Shown: positions 1 to 12,362 of the stretch, piece after piece | How the letters are laid out: every line of letters starts with the position of its first letter | Numbering within the stretch: the stretch's first letter is position 1 | Assembly: GCA_902729315.2 (NCBI GenBank) | Contig: LR746272.1 | Coordinates: 2,576,035-2,640,034, forward strand | Direction of reading: 5' to 3' | Length of the DNA stretch: 64,000 nucleotides | From: Spirodela intermedia | Taxonomy: Eukaryota; Streptophyta; Magnoliopsida; Alismatales; Araceae | Position numbers and translations under genes: made by a program | The notes under the pieces: model-generated | Databases searched by the model: none | The model's input: the letters and a program-made list of their open reading frames with translations, nothing else | Told to the model about the DNA's origin: nothing

Positions 1-3000
1 CACATATGGCTATCTTTTGCTTTTGTGGGAATTCAAACTAAAATAAGGATTTGGCGTGCTTTGCATGAGCTCAAGGCCTTATGAGAAGTGTCTCTAGGAT
101 TAAATCTGTTTTCCAAGGTGTGATTTTTCTTATAACTCTTCGCCTGACTTGGGATGAGGCTTTTAGACTATTTTCCATATTCACCCTGAGCTAGTTGTGG
201 TGGTGAACATTAATTTTGGTCCTACCTTTGCTTAGTGCGAAGAGAAAAAGGGTGAGGCCACGGAATAACTTTTTATTCTACTCCCCACCCCCTAATGTAA
301 AAAAGGTGGAAGAGACTAGAAATTCTCAATTTCTTTCTTACTGGAATAGTGGTCAATCAGCATCTCCGTTTGGCCTTGAAACAGGAAAGTTGAGTCCTTT
401 TGCGTTTAATGAAAACCCTTCAATCTGAGGAGAAGAATTACTTTGCCCCAAGCTGTACGAAGAGCAATCCTTGGATTGGTGGTGTTTGTTTGGTGTTACT
501 CGTTACTTGCTTTCAAATTTTATTTGGGTTGGCATCTGACAAAGAAATAGCACGGCAAATTAAGACAACTGACGAAGGCAAATAAGAAGGTTTCTTTGTA
601 ACGGTGAAAGGGTAAAGTGAGCTTATGTTGATGCTCGTCATCTAAGAAATACTGACGTATTAACCTCTGTTTTCTAGAAGTAAATCGCCAAAAAAATTGA
701 GCGCTTATTTGAGATGCAGTAGATTTTACGTGCAATAGAAGGAATGCTGTAACAGAGGTGGGTGAACCCTCATAGATATCCACTGCCCACACATATAGAG
801 TCAAAAGATATATGGACTCCAATGGAGAGGGGGGTTTTCTCTGGGGCTTGAGAGATGGAATAGATGGGGCCTAAAAAGTGTATAGTCCCCAGATAGTATT
901 ATCAACTGTTTGCTTTTTTTGGGAGACCAATGATGCATTTGGATATAACAATGCTAACTACCCACAAGACCATTTGTATAGCCACAGAGTCAACCTTGGA
1001 TTTTCCGCTAAAGGGCATGCTTTGCTTTCCTTGTTCCAGCCATGAAGGGTGTAGGTGGTTTATTAAGGTCAAGAGGATAGTAGGATTATGATCTCTTGTC
1101 AAATTCTACTTTCATCTGAAATGGAATTTCTTTATGAATATCTTATTCCATTTTCTGCTGTTTATAATTTAACTAATTTTGAATTTGTCACTTAATGTTC
1201 CTGAAAGACGTGGTCTGAAAGTAGATTGTATTCTTCGTTGATATTGGATATTAAGCCAGTCATACTTGAATCCTAATACTCTTGCTTATTGTTAAAATAT
1301 ACATTTGCTTTCCTGTAGTCTGTTTTTTATAATTTTGGCGGGGGGAACCATTTGAAAATGCTTTTCTTAAATTTAAATGCATTTAGCCTCCTGGCTTTCA
1401 AAGTTTTCTTGGTTGTTGCCTCTGTAGCGGCTAGTTGAGCCACCATTTTAAAGCCCCTTTCTGTGAAAGGGCTTTTCAATAACCGTGAATCACTTTTGAG
1501 TGAGATTCAGCAGTCCTCTGTCAGCACTTTGATATATTGGCGAAGCTGTGACTGACAACCGAAAGGTAGGTTGGAACCCAGGGTAGGATGGCAGAGAAAA
1601 GAGAATACCTGTGGAGAGATTGTTCCGAGGAACCCACAGGGGTGTTTGATGCAAGTGACGATTGGGTCGCTTTCACAGTTCTTGTTCCTGCTGCTACTTT
1701 GAAAGGGCTGGATAGATATCTGCTCATTTCTCAGTTGAATGGTAAGGGTCGAGCTTTGCAGAGTCTGTCCTTCCAGCCCTTGTATGCAGTTCTGAGCTCA
1801 ACTGATCCATAAGATGTAGCCATTAAAGGAAGTGTCCCTTAAACTCCAGGTTGTTTTTGGTAATCAGGTTTGTGAATGAATTTAGCATGTTTTGGCTTCC
1901 AAAAACAAAATGGAAAAACAATGTGGAATGTAAGTTCTACTTTCCCAGCCCCCCAAATTTATGCTTGCGGGAACACTGATAGCAATTGACATCTGATCTC
2001 CTCTTCTGACTGGAAAGCGGGCTGTTTTTTCTGTAGTGGCTCGTATTTTGAGATTTCTCTCATTTGTCAAAGGCTCCTGGGAGGCAACCACCATTTGTAG
2101 ATTTGGGAAGAAAATGAGTGGAGAAAGCCAACTTGGCCAGTTGTCCATTATCCCTTCAAAGTACCAAGTTACCTCATTCTGTCTCCCTGCCAAAGCTTCC
2201 CCCAACGATGAATTCCTATAACCTTTTTAAGAGGTGAGCACCTTCATGGGAGTCCATCATCCTACACCCAGTGGTGTCTGGGCTACTTCCTTCCGTTGGT
2301 GATGTCTGCCCGATTCCGGTTTGGCCAGAATTCAGAATCCTTGGCTACCTTAAAAGTAAGGGCTTTCTTAGACATATGGACCAAACATAATACGTGCAAC
2401 AAGTTCGTTGTAATGCCCACTTAGTATAGTAAAGTAACCTCGTTTGTGAAGGTTGGTATCCCCATTAATTTGTGGTTCCAGATGATGGTTGGTCACCTTC
2501 ATAACAAAGGATCCCTTTGTCCTACGGGAAGGACGTTTGAGTTATACACTCCTCTCCTACAACAGTAGGCTCAACTTGTTTGAGAAGACCGAAGTCCAAT
2601 CAGTTTATGGTCAATTATTTCTCAGATTCTGACCTCCCTGCACCTGACCACCATTACTTTTGTAGCCATGGTGGTAATTGTGTCTTCCACTTCCTTAACG
2701 CACTGATCCCATTGTCCATCATGAATGGTTTTGAGTTGGGGAACTTAATCCAGTGCCATTCAATGTTTTCCTTGCCTGCCTCTCCTCTTCTCATTTCTTC
2801 ATTATCATAAGCATCAACACGTTCATCGTATTCATTCCCTTGACTATATTTTGTTTCCCTTGCCTGCCTCTCTTGCTTGCTAGCCCTGGTGCTAAACTGT
2901 CTGCATTTTCTCCATGGAAGGGATATCTAGAGATACTGGTTGTGCCTGGTATGATGGTTTTCTTTCTTTGGTGACTAATTTTTCTTCATCATCTTGTCAA

Positions 3001-5385
3001 CCCACCATTTACCGCATCTATGGCATTGAACTGTATTTTTGTATTCTCTGGCCTTTAAGGTGAGTTGAGCATTGATTAACTTTGATCATATGAAATGCCA
3101 CCGTCATAGCCTTATTGGCGTTCCTCAGCTAAGTCTCCCTTTCTCTATTCTTACTACTGTTGAGGGAATATCCCCGCTTAACTTCCCTTCCTTCAGGATA
3201 TCTAGATTGTAACTGTGGTTGCTACCATGCCTGTTGACGAAGGAAGGCGTTTGATTGGTGGGGATATTACTTCCTCGCATGCCATTCTCTTCTTTCTGCT
3301 TAACAGCTTGGAGAAGAAACCACAGGGTCTCCATGTACGAAGAAACAATTTCGCACAGATTTGTAGCAATTCAAATGTAGATTAACCTAACCAGTGTTTT
3401 TAAACGAGTGATACCCAAGGCAAATACCTATCGTTACAATGGGAGGCATAAATCAGCTTATCTTCAAACAAAAAAGCGACTGAAGTGTAAATAGATTCCT
3501 TTCCTTGTTCGGGACTGTTATTAAAAAACATTGTGAATCATAAGATAGAGATCACCATGCAGGAAATAAATCACCTCCTCTCCATACAAAAGTCTTACTG
3601 TAGTGTGTAAAGATTCGTTTCGTTGCTGTGGACTGTCATTTAAAAATATTGCGTCGTGTGAGGTAGAGATCTGCCTATCTTGTAACTATAGCTTGGATGA
3701 ATTAATAGCAAAACTTGTAATAAGTTAATGGAAATTTCTAAAAATGAAAGCAGCAGAATCAATGCATTCTCCATTCAGTTTTTCCAAGCTGAAAATGTAA
3801 TAGAAGAAACCCACATACAACATGAAGACCTAGATCACTTGCATGTTTAGAAGAGGTGTATTGAAGAAAACAATGACTAGGAAGAAAAAGGACCAAACTA
3901 AGGAATTTCACCCTATTCTTTTTTTAGACTTGCCACATGAAAGAATAAACTATGATCTTTCTGGGTTAGCTTGATCCATAGCATGGTAACAATCAAGAAA
4001 ATTGAAAGCAGACAAAGGCATCATATACACTTTTTTTTACTAAATACAAGCCTTACACTAGCTTTGCTGAATAAGATGCTTCATTTTCAGGCCTGCGTGA
4101 CCTTTTGGAGAGCAAAGTTTTATTAAATTTCTAAGTCTGATTCCACTGTTTACTTGCTGTGTGCTATTTTCCCATGTCAGCAAGTGCTATTTTCCTTTAT
4201 TTCTCATTTAATTTATTTTAAGGAAAGAGTTTCGAATGGATTTGGACAAATTTTTCTTGATTATGAATCTTATCAAGTCACAAGCTTGTTTGAGAAATGA
4301 GTAATTCATGCTTTATTAAAAATAAATACAACTTCAGACCCATCTCCCTCAGATTGTTTAGGCTATAGGTTTCTATCCTTCCAAACTGTCTTCAGATTCT
4401 CTTAGGGATGCTCTTCCATGCTTGCATAAGGCTCGCATAAAAATTTCCTAGTCACACAGGCCAACACTTTGGGAAGATGTTATGAAGATTGAGGTTGCAG
4501 CCCAACTTTGACCCCTTCATGCTTATCAAAGTTGACTCCATCCCTTATTTATTGTCACTGTCACTATTGGGTCCACTGCTGACCATAAAGTTGTCTCATT
4601 TTTCCATCGGATCTGACTACTGTAGTGTCTATGCCATAAAGTTTGGAACAGCACTTAAAGCTGTTACTGACGGTTATTTCTATCGGTTGGCACTTTGAGG
4701 CAGTTGTTGACACTTGTTGCAATAAAAATCAGCAACTTTAAGAAATTATCATTTTTTGTTGACATCTGGACACAAGTATCAAGCCTGTGAATATCATCCT
4801 CATCTGTGAAATGGTTAGCACTTAATGATCTACTATATTTTAGAAGAGTTTTGACACCTTCAGAAGTGAAAGATGAGCATTTTATTCCCTGCTTGAAGAA
4901 TTCGTGGTCGAATACCTTTCATGCGAGTTCATGTTATCAAAATTTTGTTTCATGGAAGTTTAACTATATGAATATCGATTTAATACAAATCTTATTCAAA
5001 TTATGTATATGGACTTGCTGTATTCCTATTTGACTACTATCCCGATTTGTTGTATTTTTCTAGAATTTAAATGACGAACCCCAATGGATGCGATGGGTGC
5101 CCCTGCTTTCTATGCTGTGTTTTTGTTTGCGAGATATTGCGTTAAATCATTTTTCTCTATTTGACTTGATCAATCACGTGCCATATTTTAGAAAATTTCC
5201 ATCTTCCTCAACAATCTTCATTGAAATGTCCTCTTAAAATAAAATCCAGAAAATGATTGTATTGCATGGCATATTGATGATGATCTTACCCTGTAATTGT
5301 GAGTTTAACATCTAATAAAATCCTTGAAAGTGGGCTTAAACTCTTAAGTTCATGCCTGAACTTATCTGGCATTAATTTCCTGTTT
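1..5385. other. Gene-poor AT-rich stretch
   Basis: No convincing gene is seen here. Open frames are all under about 110 codons, overlap on both strands and resemble no family I can name. The stretch around 1500-3340 has somewhat balanced base composition and could be strongly decayed transposable-element sequence, but no motif (zinc knuckle, reverse transcriptase, transposase) could be read. Confidence 0.5.
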
Positions 5386-5388
5386 TAG

Positions 5389-5605
5389 TTGGAGCAGTCT
5401 GGAAGAGGGGGTGTAGACTCCGCTCAAGCATGCCAAAAGCTCAAGGGGGATCTGGAGGCAGTGTTCAATGTACTTCCAAAGGACACACAACAGCTTTTAC
5501 TTTCCCACCCGCAAAGGGCATCTCTCCTTGGAGTTGGCCTTTGAATGGTCATACCATCAGGGCCCTGTTAATTAATGCCTCAAAGACAGCATCCTCTGCT
5601 CGCAC
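5389..5605 (+). pseudogene. Decayed fragment resembling SPD1/ycf45-type plastid P-loop ATPase
   Basis: After a possible acceptor (TTTTAG at about 5383-5388) the plus strand reads roughly 50 codons, including DLEAVFNVLPKD and LLLSHPQRASLL. This resembles the region before the ATPase domain of plant SEEDLING PLASTID DEVELOPMENT 1 and ycf45-like proteins, where a leucine-rich 'LP..LR..LL.HP.R..L' block is followed by 'EVVLDLGR.PEARF'. Here the frame ends in TGA at about 5548. Shifting by one base gives weak continuation of that block (CCATCAGGGCCC), so a frameshift plus substitutions is inferred. No Walker A exon is found nearby. The family assignment is from memory and weak; it could also be an unrelated exon. 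Confidence 0.25.
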
Positions 5606-5639
5606 ATGCCATGGATTCATCACCCATTTTTAGAAGGTA

Positions 5640-7720
5640 ATGAGCTACACAAAAACTAGGCATGTCTGCTTAATCAAACTGGAATTCGGCCCCCTGGGTC
5701 ATTTTCTGGCTACAATCTATGGAAACTTCAAGAGTTCTGCCTCATCACCCCGTCACAGTTGGGCCTTGATCAGACCAGGGGAAGTCTTGAACAAGATTTC
5801 TTCTTGGTGCTTCTTAGCTTCTTGCTATCTTTCTGTCCTTTCTTTTTTTTTTTTTTTTTTTACACTGCAATTTAGGACAGTCTTTCGATTGTACATCCAG
5901 AAGATCAGGTCATTTAGAGAAAAAATATTGTTTAACGTTATTCTGTGGGTGATTTTCTCTACATGTTCATCTCTGATCAAGATGTAGTCTTTTCTTATTA
6001 TTTATTCATACCCATGACTGTCACTGATTCTGGGTTCTCTGTACGTCTTCTATTTTTTACCCTGATATTCCTGATGTGAAGTGTCGCATTTGCATGAATC
6101 CCTCCCTTGATCTCTGAACAGGATAAACGGGCATAAAACCCCATACCAAAACTAAAATCTCTAGGGGGTTTTTCTCACCAATCTGAGGTTTCCCACGCCT
6201 CCGGCCCCAAGGATTTCCATTTTTGTATATGTTCTTGGGAACGCCTGTGGCCCCCTACTGGATTGTTCATCAAGAAAACATGATCTAGAATTAATGTTTA
6301 GTGACAATTTAGTTTTTAAAAAAAACATGATTTGCCTGAAATAAACACCGTTGGGCTGAATATGAGGTCACTTCTTCACTTTTTTTTTTGCACTAAAGGG
6401 TAACCTTTTTTTCCAAGCATGAAATGGAACTCATTTACATATATTCAGGCTGCAAGAACTGCTCATGGAATTAGAACAAACGATGGTGTAGGCAGCAAAA
6501 ACAGCTTGCAAATCCTGAATTTTCTATTTTTAGGGTTGATTACTTGGCCTCCCTGGGCTACCTCCAAGTGGGTTGCTAATGGAAATAGAAAGTCCTGATG
6601 CCATCAACTTACCGGATACTGAGGTGACTACAGATACTTGGGACTGCTTTACAGGTAAAGGCTAGATTTTTATGAAGAGCTGGCAGAACAGGCGAGATTA
6701 CTTGGTAAATCCCAAGCCACTATCGTTGGAGGCCACCAATATTCTGCCATGGACTTCATAGAAATCTTTCATACCATTCACCCGATTTGCCCAAAGAGTC
6801 ATTTTCTAGACTAGGTTAGCATCTTTTAGGACCCCCGAAGACTAATCTACCCTCAGTTTACTTGATTAATTTGTCAATGTGCCCCATTGACAGAGGATGC
6901 AATGGGCACATTGACGGGGCAGAAGATTGACTTAAACATCATTGTTTAGAAACATTATGGCTTCAATTTGGCAGCATGAGGTGGTTGAGAGCACATAGAG
7001 GGTTGTAAAACCAAGGGGTCGAGAGAGAAAACTACTTATCAAAAATGTTACACAACTTTTATTCTATTTTATGGAAAATTTTACATCATTAATTTTCTAA
7101 AAAATTCCTATGATTCTATTTTACAAGAATCATATTACACCTTCCACACATAAATGACATTATAACATTAGATAATAGTCTTTTTTATTATCAATTTATA
7201 TGTTTTATGCTTTGTTCCTATAAGGTTTACAAGAAAAACTATAATTAGGGGTGGTTTGGTCATTCTTGGATCCCAATCAAGTTTGGTATTTGAATCATGC
7301 AAACAAGGTCAACCATCTTGCAAGTTGACTCCCTTTGTAGGTAGATAATTCACCCAATTTTTGTGGTGATTCAGCATTCATTTGTCTTAGATTAATGGCT
7401 CTAAATTGGCCAAGTGGCATCAACACCTACTTATTAATGAGTACACTTAGGTTGACCCAAGCTTCCCCAATACTTACTTTCATGATTAGGACTATTTAAC
7501 GAAAATTATACTATAAATGTATATTTATAATAGTTGACTCAAATCTTATCTAAGAGTATGAATTTTGATGCGGTAGTTAACTTGTGACGAGTGTTTGTCT
7601 CCAAAGGTGAAATTTTTATTCTATTAATTTTTAAGATTACGTCTATTTATCATGAGTTAAGGTTAAAATTATATTATTTATTAATTATTAACTCATGATA
7701 ATAAAGACTTATCATAGATT
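5640..7720. other. No gene seen; AT-rich with one hairpin
   Basis: Mostly AT-rich sequence with homopolymer T runs (for example 5845-5862) and stop codons in all frames. An imperfect inverted repeat at 6873-6915 is listed separately. Nothing else could be supported. Confidence 0.5.
6873..6915. repeat. Imperfect inverted repeat (hairpin)
   Basis: The left arm at 6873-6889 (gtcaatgtgccccattg) is the reverse complement of the right arm at 6900-6915 (caatgggcacattgac), apart from one extra C. The loop is about 10 nt. The arms form a 16-bp stem in otherwise unstructured intergenic DNA. Confidence 0.8.
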
Positions 7721-9420
7721 TCACAAAACTATCAATAAATTATAATAGACTAAAGAAGACTTAAGTTCGAAAATATTAAAATATTTACAAACTGATGTTG
7801 GTATGAAATTGATGCTTGCTCCTAGATCTAATAGAACATTATAAAAGATATGTTCTCTTATGTTACAAGAGATAAGAAGTGCTTTTGAATCCTTCAACTT
7901 AGGAAGTAGATGGTGTAGAAGGAATACATTTGCTTGAGTAGATAATTTCTTGATTCTTAGTGCTCTCTTTGGGGTACACATCTCCTTTTAGATGTGACTC
8001 TAGTGTCTTAGGTAATGAGATAGAGGCTGGTTTGTCTTGTTGATGTTTCTCTTCTTTCTCCTTGCCTTATTTTGTCTCTTTCTCCAGCCTCTCCTTTTTT
8101 TCAACCTTCTCCTCCTCTTCACCTTCCTTTTCTTTTCTATTCAAGCACAATAGGGTTAGGAGTTAATGAGTAAGGATTGGCTAATACCTTTCCACTTCTC
8201 AAGATAGTGACAACTCTAATATGCTAATTGGACTTGTTTCTCTCTCCATGATGGAGCTCAGCATGTGGAGGTCGTGGGTTGGGCATAAGTTGACTAGGTA
8301 GCTGTCCTCTTTCTCTCTTGAGTAAGTTTGAGTTTGGATTTTTTTGCATCCTACTCAATTTACTAAAATTATTGTTAGGTCTGTTGTTGGAGTTGTTGAA
8401 ATTGTTGTTGAGATTTTTGACACTCCTACATCATTTGTCTTATCATTTGCTACAAGTCATTCAAAGAAGAGTTAAAATGTCCAACCATAGGGTTAAGATT
8501 GAAGGTCGGTAGCTGATGGGGAGATCTAAATGTAATTTTAGAGGGTTTAAACCTATTTTGACTAGATTGTTGAGGATTCAATACATTCTCATTTTTTCTC
8601 CATGAAAACTTTGGGTGTTCCTAAAATTAGGATTATATGGGGCATTGTTCACTCTCCCAAATTTTTCATAGCCAAATGTGGCTTGCACCTCTTCATGCAT
8701 AGATCCTTCCATCGTACACCTACCTTCATTATGAAATTGACCACATGAAGAACAATATGTGATATTAGGGTTAGCTTGGTTCATTGTCAACTTCTCCAAT
8801 TATTTCTCTAGTTGTTATACCTTTGTTCACTAAATGAGATTTTCTATGGTTTCTTCCACTAAATCCACCTCCTCTGCTAGATGAATTTCTATCATAATTG
8901 GTAGAGTAAGCATGTTGTAAAGAGTTTTCGCTCGATATTTCAATCACCTCATAAGCTTCATCTTCACTTCTATTGAAAAAAATTCATCCACAAGCACCAT
9001 CTAATAACTATCTAAATGTAGGCTGTAATCTATCATGAAATGTTTCTACTTATTGACTCTTAGGAAAACCATGGTGTGAACATTTATGCAACAACTCATT
9101 GAATCTACCCCATGCTTCATGAAAATCATCTCCAATTTTTTGGCTAAATTTAATGACAATTTTCCTTATAATCTTGCTCTTCCTCCTAGGATAGAATCTA
9201 TTTAGAAAATCCTACAAAAGATTGAATTATGTTTTGTTGGTTATAGTACATGTGGACCACCAAAAACTATCCTCATCTTTTAGTGAGAATAGAAATAAAG
9301 CTAATCTCATAGAATCATCCATTTGTCTAATGGTGGAATATAGTTTCTAAAATTCTCTAATGTGGTTGTAAGGATCTTCATTCTATTTTGAGAGCATAAG
9401 AATAATACTATGCTTAATGT
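7721..9420 (-). pseudogene. Degenerate Ty3/gypsy retrotransposon gag-protease remnant
   Basis: Read on the minus strand, the segment carries the order expected of the 5' part of a plant Ty3/gypsy (Athila/Tat-like) element. First comes a Retrotrans_gag region (about 9400-8950) with REF, LFLFSLKDE, FHEAWGRFNELLHKC, HHGFPKS and SEDEAYEVIE. Next is a linker/zinc-knuckle-like block (8799-8578) with YCSSCGQFHNEGRC. Then a retropepsin-like block (7981-7721) contains LLDLGASINFIP, the variant active-site motif usual in these elements. Several in-frame stops and frame changes break the gag portion, so it is not functional. No reverse transcriptase, integrase or LTRs were recognised in the window, so this is a truncated relic. 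Confidence 0.8.
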
Positions 9421-9719
9421 CCCTAGCACATGTAGGAGTTTGGAATAATTCTTCACATGCTAACGGAATGAAATTGTCCTTCAAAAGCAAAGGGGTTAGG
9501 TTAGGGGATCATGTTTTGTTGTATATCCTCCTCATAGTCCATCTCAATCTCACAAAATTTAAGTTTTGGACTTTCAAAAACCTCCTACAGTTCATAAAAA
9601 AAAGAGATAATAAGACTAATAAAATTAATAATAAAAATAAACAAAATATTTTTTTTACCAAACTATGTTGATGTCAACCCCTTACCTCCTAATTTTTTTC
9701 CTACAACACTAACAAACGA

Positions 9720-9753
<34 letters not shown>

Positions 9754-10270
9754 TATGACTTTTTTATATTTTTCTTAAAGAAAAATCTGATTTAAACAGA
9801 AATTCAGTAGATTATCCCCAAAAATAGAAGCCAAAATTTTCTTTAGTGCAGTCTTTGTTAAGTAATCTTAGAAATTTTAATTTTTAAATAGGACATACCT
9901 TTATTGGAATTTAAAAAATTAATTTTATGAAATATTATTTAATATAAAATCCAATGTAGCTCTGAAATTAGTGGGATTTCTCCAGAATAATTTTTATTTC
10001 TTGAAAAAAAATCAGATTTTCTTGATAACTATAATAATTTATACGAATTTGTCTTTGAAACAACCAATACTAATTTTTTTCTCTTCGGAATCGGCTGGCA
10101 TCATTTGACGTCAGCTCGTGAAGAACAATTGACGGAATCGAGTTCCATTGATGGTTTTTGCGGGATCGATTAAGAAATGATTCCGAGATTTATTTTTTAA
10201 AAAAATGAAACGTGTCGTGGATAAAAGAAGATTCAACTAATCTAAAGATGCCCTAAAGTTACGCACAATA
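9421..10270. other. AT-rich intergenic DNA, no gene
   Basis: Low-complexity AT-rich sequence next to the retroelement relic. It contains the AT microsatellite listed separately. No coding signal was seen. Confidence 0.5.
9723..9750. repeat. (AT)14 microsatellite
   Basis: Uninterrupted alternating A and T dinucleotides, 14 units. Confidence 0.95.
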
Positions 10271-11740
10271 GATTTCATGAAAAATCAAAAGAAAAATCCT
10301 AGTCGCCTATCACACGATAGGTTAAAATCGAACAAATGTGTGCAATACAAGCCTCGTTTCCACATTTTTGCTCGCTGGAACGAAGATACGACGCTGTGGG
10401 ATCAACCAGGAACGGCAGCGGCGTCGGCTGGTGGCTCTCCAATACCTCCAAAGCAAAGATTCAAAGACGAAATTGAAGAAGATGCCCTTTGTGGTTTCCA
10501 TTCCCTGTTTTTATGTCTTCTCACCTCCATTTCATCGCCTACGATCCACGATTCCTCCTCAATTTGGCCCACGATCCAGCCCATTGGATTGCTACTCGGC
10601 GCCACTCAGTCCAGGCCTGCCACCTAGGCTGGCCCCCGCTGCCCCCTTGGATGGGCAATTTTACCTCTTTTTTTTTTTCTTTTTTACAGTTTTATCCATT
10701 GGTAAACTCTGAAGTTTGACCCTGCAAAAACCTCATCAAATGTGCTCTGATAATTCACAAAAATCAGAAAAAATCAGAAATGTTCATCTAAACGTATTGT
10801 TAAATTTCAGTCCAAAATTTAAACTATATAATAGTTAAATAATACACGATTAATTAAGTTTAAAATGACTTATTCCTAAGGTTTTCATACATTCAAAGTA
10901 AAATTCATATTTTCTAAATTAATGCTGATGACATGTTATTTAATATGAACTTATCATCATTTAATATCTAAAATATACTCATTAGTATGTAAGAATCACA
11001 TGTTATCATTAATCAATGGTTGTGATCAGAAAATCAATGGTATTGAAACCAAAGGAAAGGTTCATTCCTAAAGAGTGGACATAAGTAATGAGTTAAACCA
11101 TTATGAAAAGATAAAGCATTCTGAATGAACTAAGAAACCCACCTAACCATCTGCCTTACAGATGACTGATACTTTAGGGATATATCTAAGGAGAAAATGG
11201 AGAACAATTCAACTCCCTTATTCTTGGTCTTAGTGTAAGCCAAAACCCAAAATAAAGGAATTTTAGTGATCATGGAGGCAAATATTAAAAGAAAAAAAAT
11301 TATGATCTATGTTATAATCATGAGAATAACTTTGATTAACACTCTTAAACCAACAAATAATTTACCAAAATATACTTTGAACTAAAGGTGTAAATAATCC
11401 TTGCTAAGTGTTAATGTGTCAATTTTTTAGGATAACAAAGGGTAAATGATCAAAAATTACCATTGGAACCTAAACCAAGGTTAATGAAATAGAACTAAAA
11501 ATATCATAACAGATTTTAGAATCATTTCATAAATTTTTACTTAATTCACATGTTACCCTTGAGAAAAAAATGTTTGTCTTTTTATTTGAATTTAATGTAA
11601 TATTCAAGGCATGGCCTTGGGGATTATACGGTCAAGCACATTGTAAATCATCTCCATCTTAACAAGAATGACAGAATTCTCCTTGCCACCTGCTCAAATC
11701 GCCAACATCTTGTCCCACTGTTTTTTCTACTAACAAGAGG
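10271..11740. other. No gene supported
   Basis: A moderately GC-rich patch at 10380-10670 gives overlapping open frames of up to 124 codons on both strands, with no recognisable family, signal or splice context. It is followed by a T run and AT-rich DNA. I could not support a gene. Confidence 0.4.
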
Positions 11741-11742
11741 AG

Positions 11743-11905
11743 AATAAGTATTTGAAAACAAGAAAAATAGTAAATAACATGAACAGTCAAAGGGAAATAA
11801 GTATTTGAAGACCAGAAAATATTAAATAATATGAACAGTCAAAGGGAAATAAGTATTTGAAGACCAGAAAATAGTAAAGAACATGAACAGTCAGAAGGGG
11901 AAAAA
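11743..11905. repeat. Tandem repeat, about 3 copies of 52-53 bp
   Basis: The block beginning aataagtatttgaa and ending gaacagtcaaaggga recurs with starts near 11743, 11796 and 11848, a period of 53 then 52 bp. Copies 2 and 3 are nearly identical. The third copy fades after 11895. Confidence 0.85.
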
Positions 11906-12041
11906 CTTAGAGGAGAAACAATAGTTGAAGAAAAAAAGATGATATATTTTTAGAAGGTCACAGGGGAAAAAACTTATCAGAAGAGAAGCACTAGTTGAAG
12001 AACAAAAGAGGAGATATTTGATGGACAACAAAAGGGAAAAC

Positions 12042-12043
<2 letters not shown>

Positions 12044-12081
<38 letters not shown>

Positions 12082-12098
12082 AGAGAGAGAGAGAGAGA
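12044..12098. repeat. (GA)n microsatellite
   Basis: About 55 bp of GA dinucleotides with two GGGA interruptions. It is complementary to the CT tract 136 bp downstream (12235-12298). Confidence 0.95.
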
Positions 12099-12232
12099 AT
12101 TTAGTATCTAGATTATGCATGGTGCCATGTTGTACAAATTGAAACATTTTTTTATTTCATACTGATATTGTATTCTGTAAATTTTAATATTTATTGTAAA
12201 AAAAAATTATGACTTACTCTATACATGTTTTT

Positions 12233-12234
<2 letters not shown>

Positions 12235-12298
<64 letters not shown>
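12235..12298. repeat. (CT)32 microsatellite
   Basis: About 64 bp of uninterrupted CT dinucleotides, the longest simple repeat in the window, followed by a further imperfect CT-rich stretch to about 12362. Confidence 0.95.
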
Positions 12299-12302
<4 letters not shown>

Positions 12303-12362
12303 CTCCTTCCCAATCTCTCTCCCTCTCCCTCTCCTTCACTCTACCACTCTCTCTCTCTTTCT

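Noticed and set aside
10277-10719. Several open frames of 76-124 codons
   Set aside because: Four mutually overlapping frames, no family similarity and no gene context.
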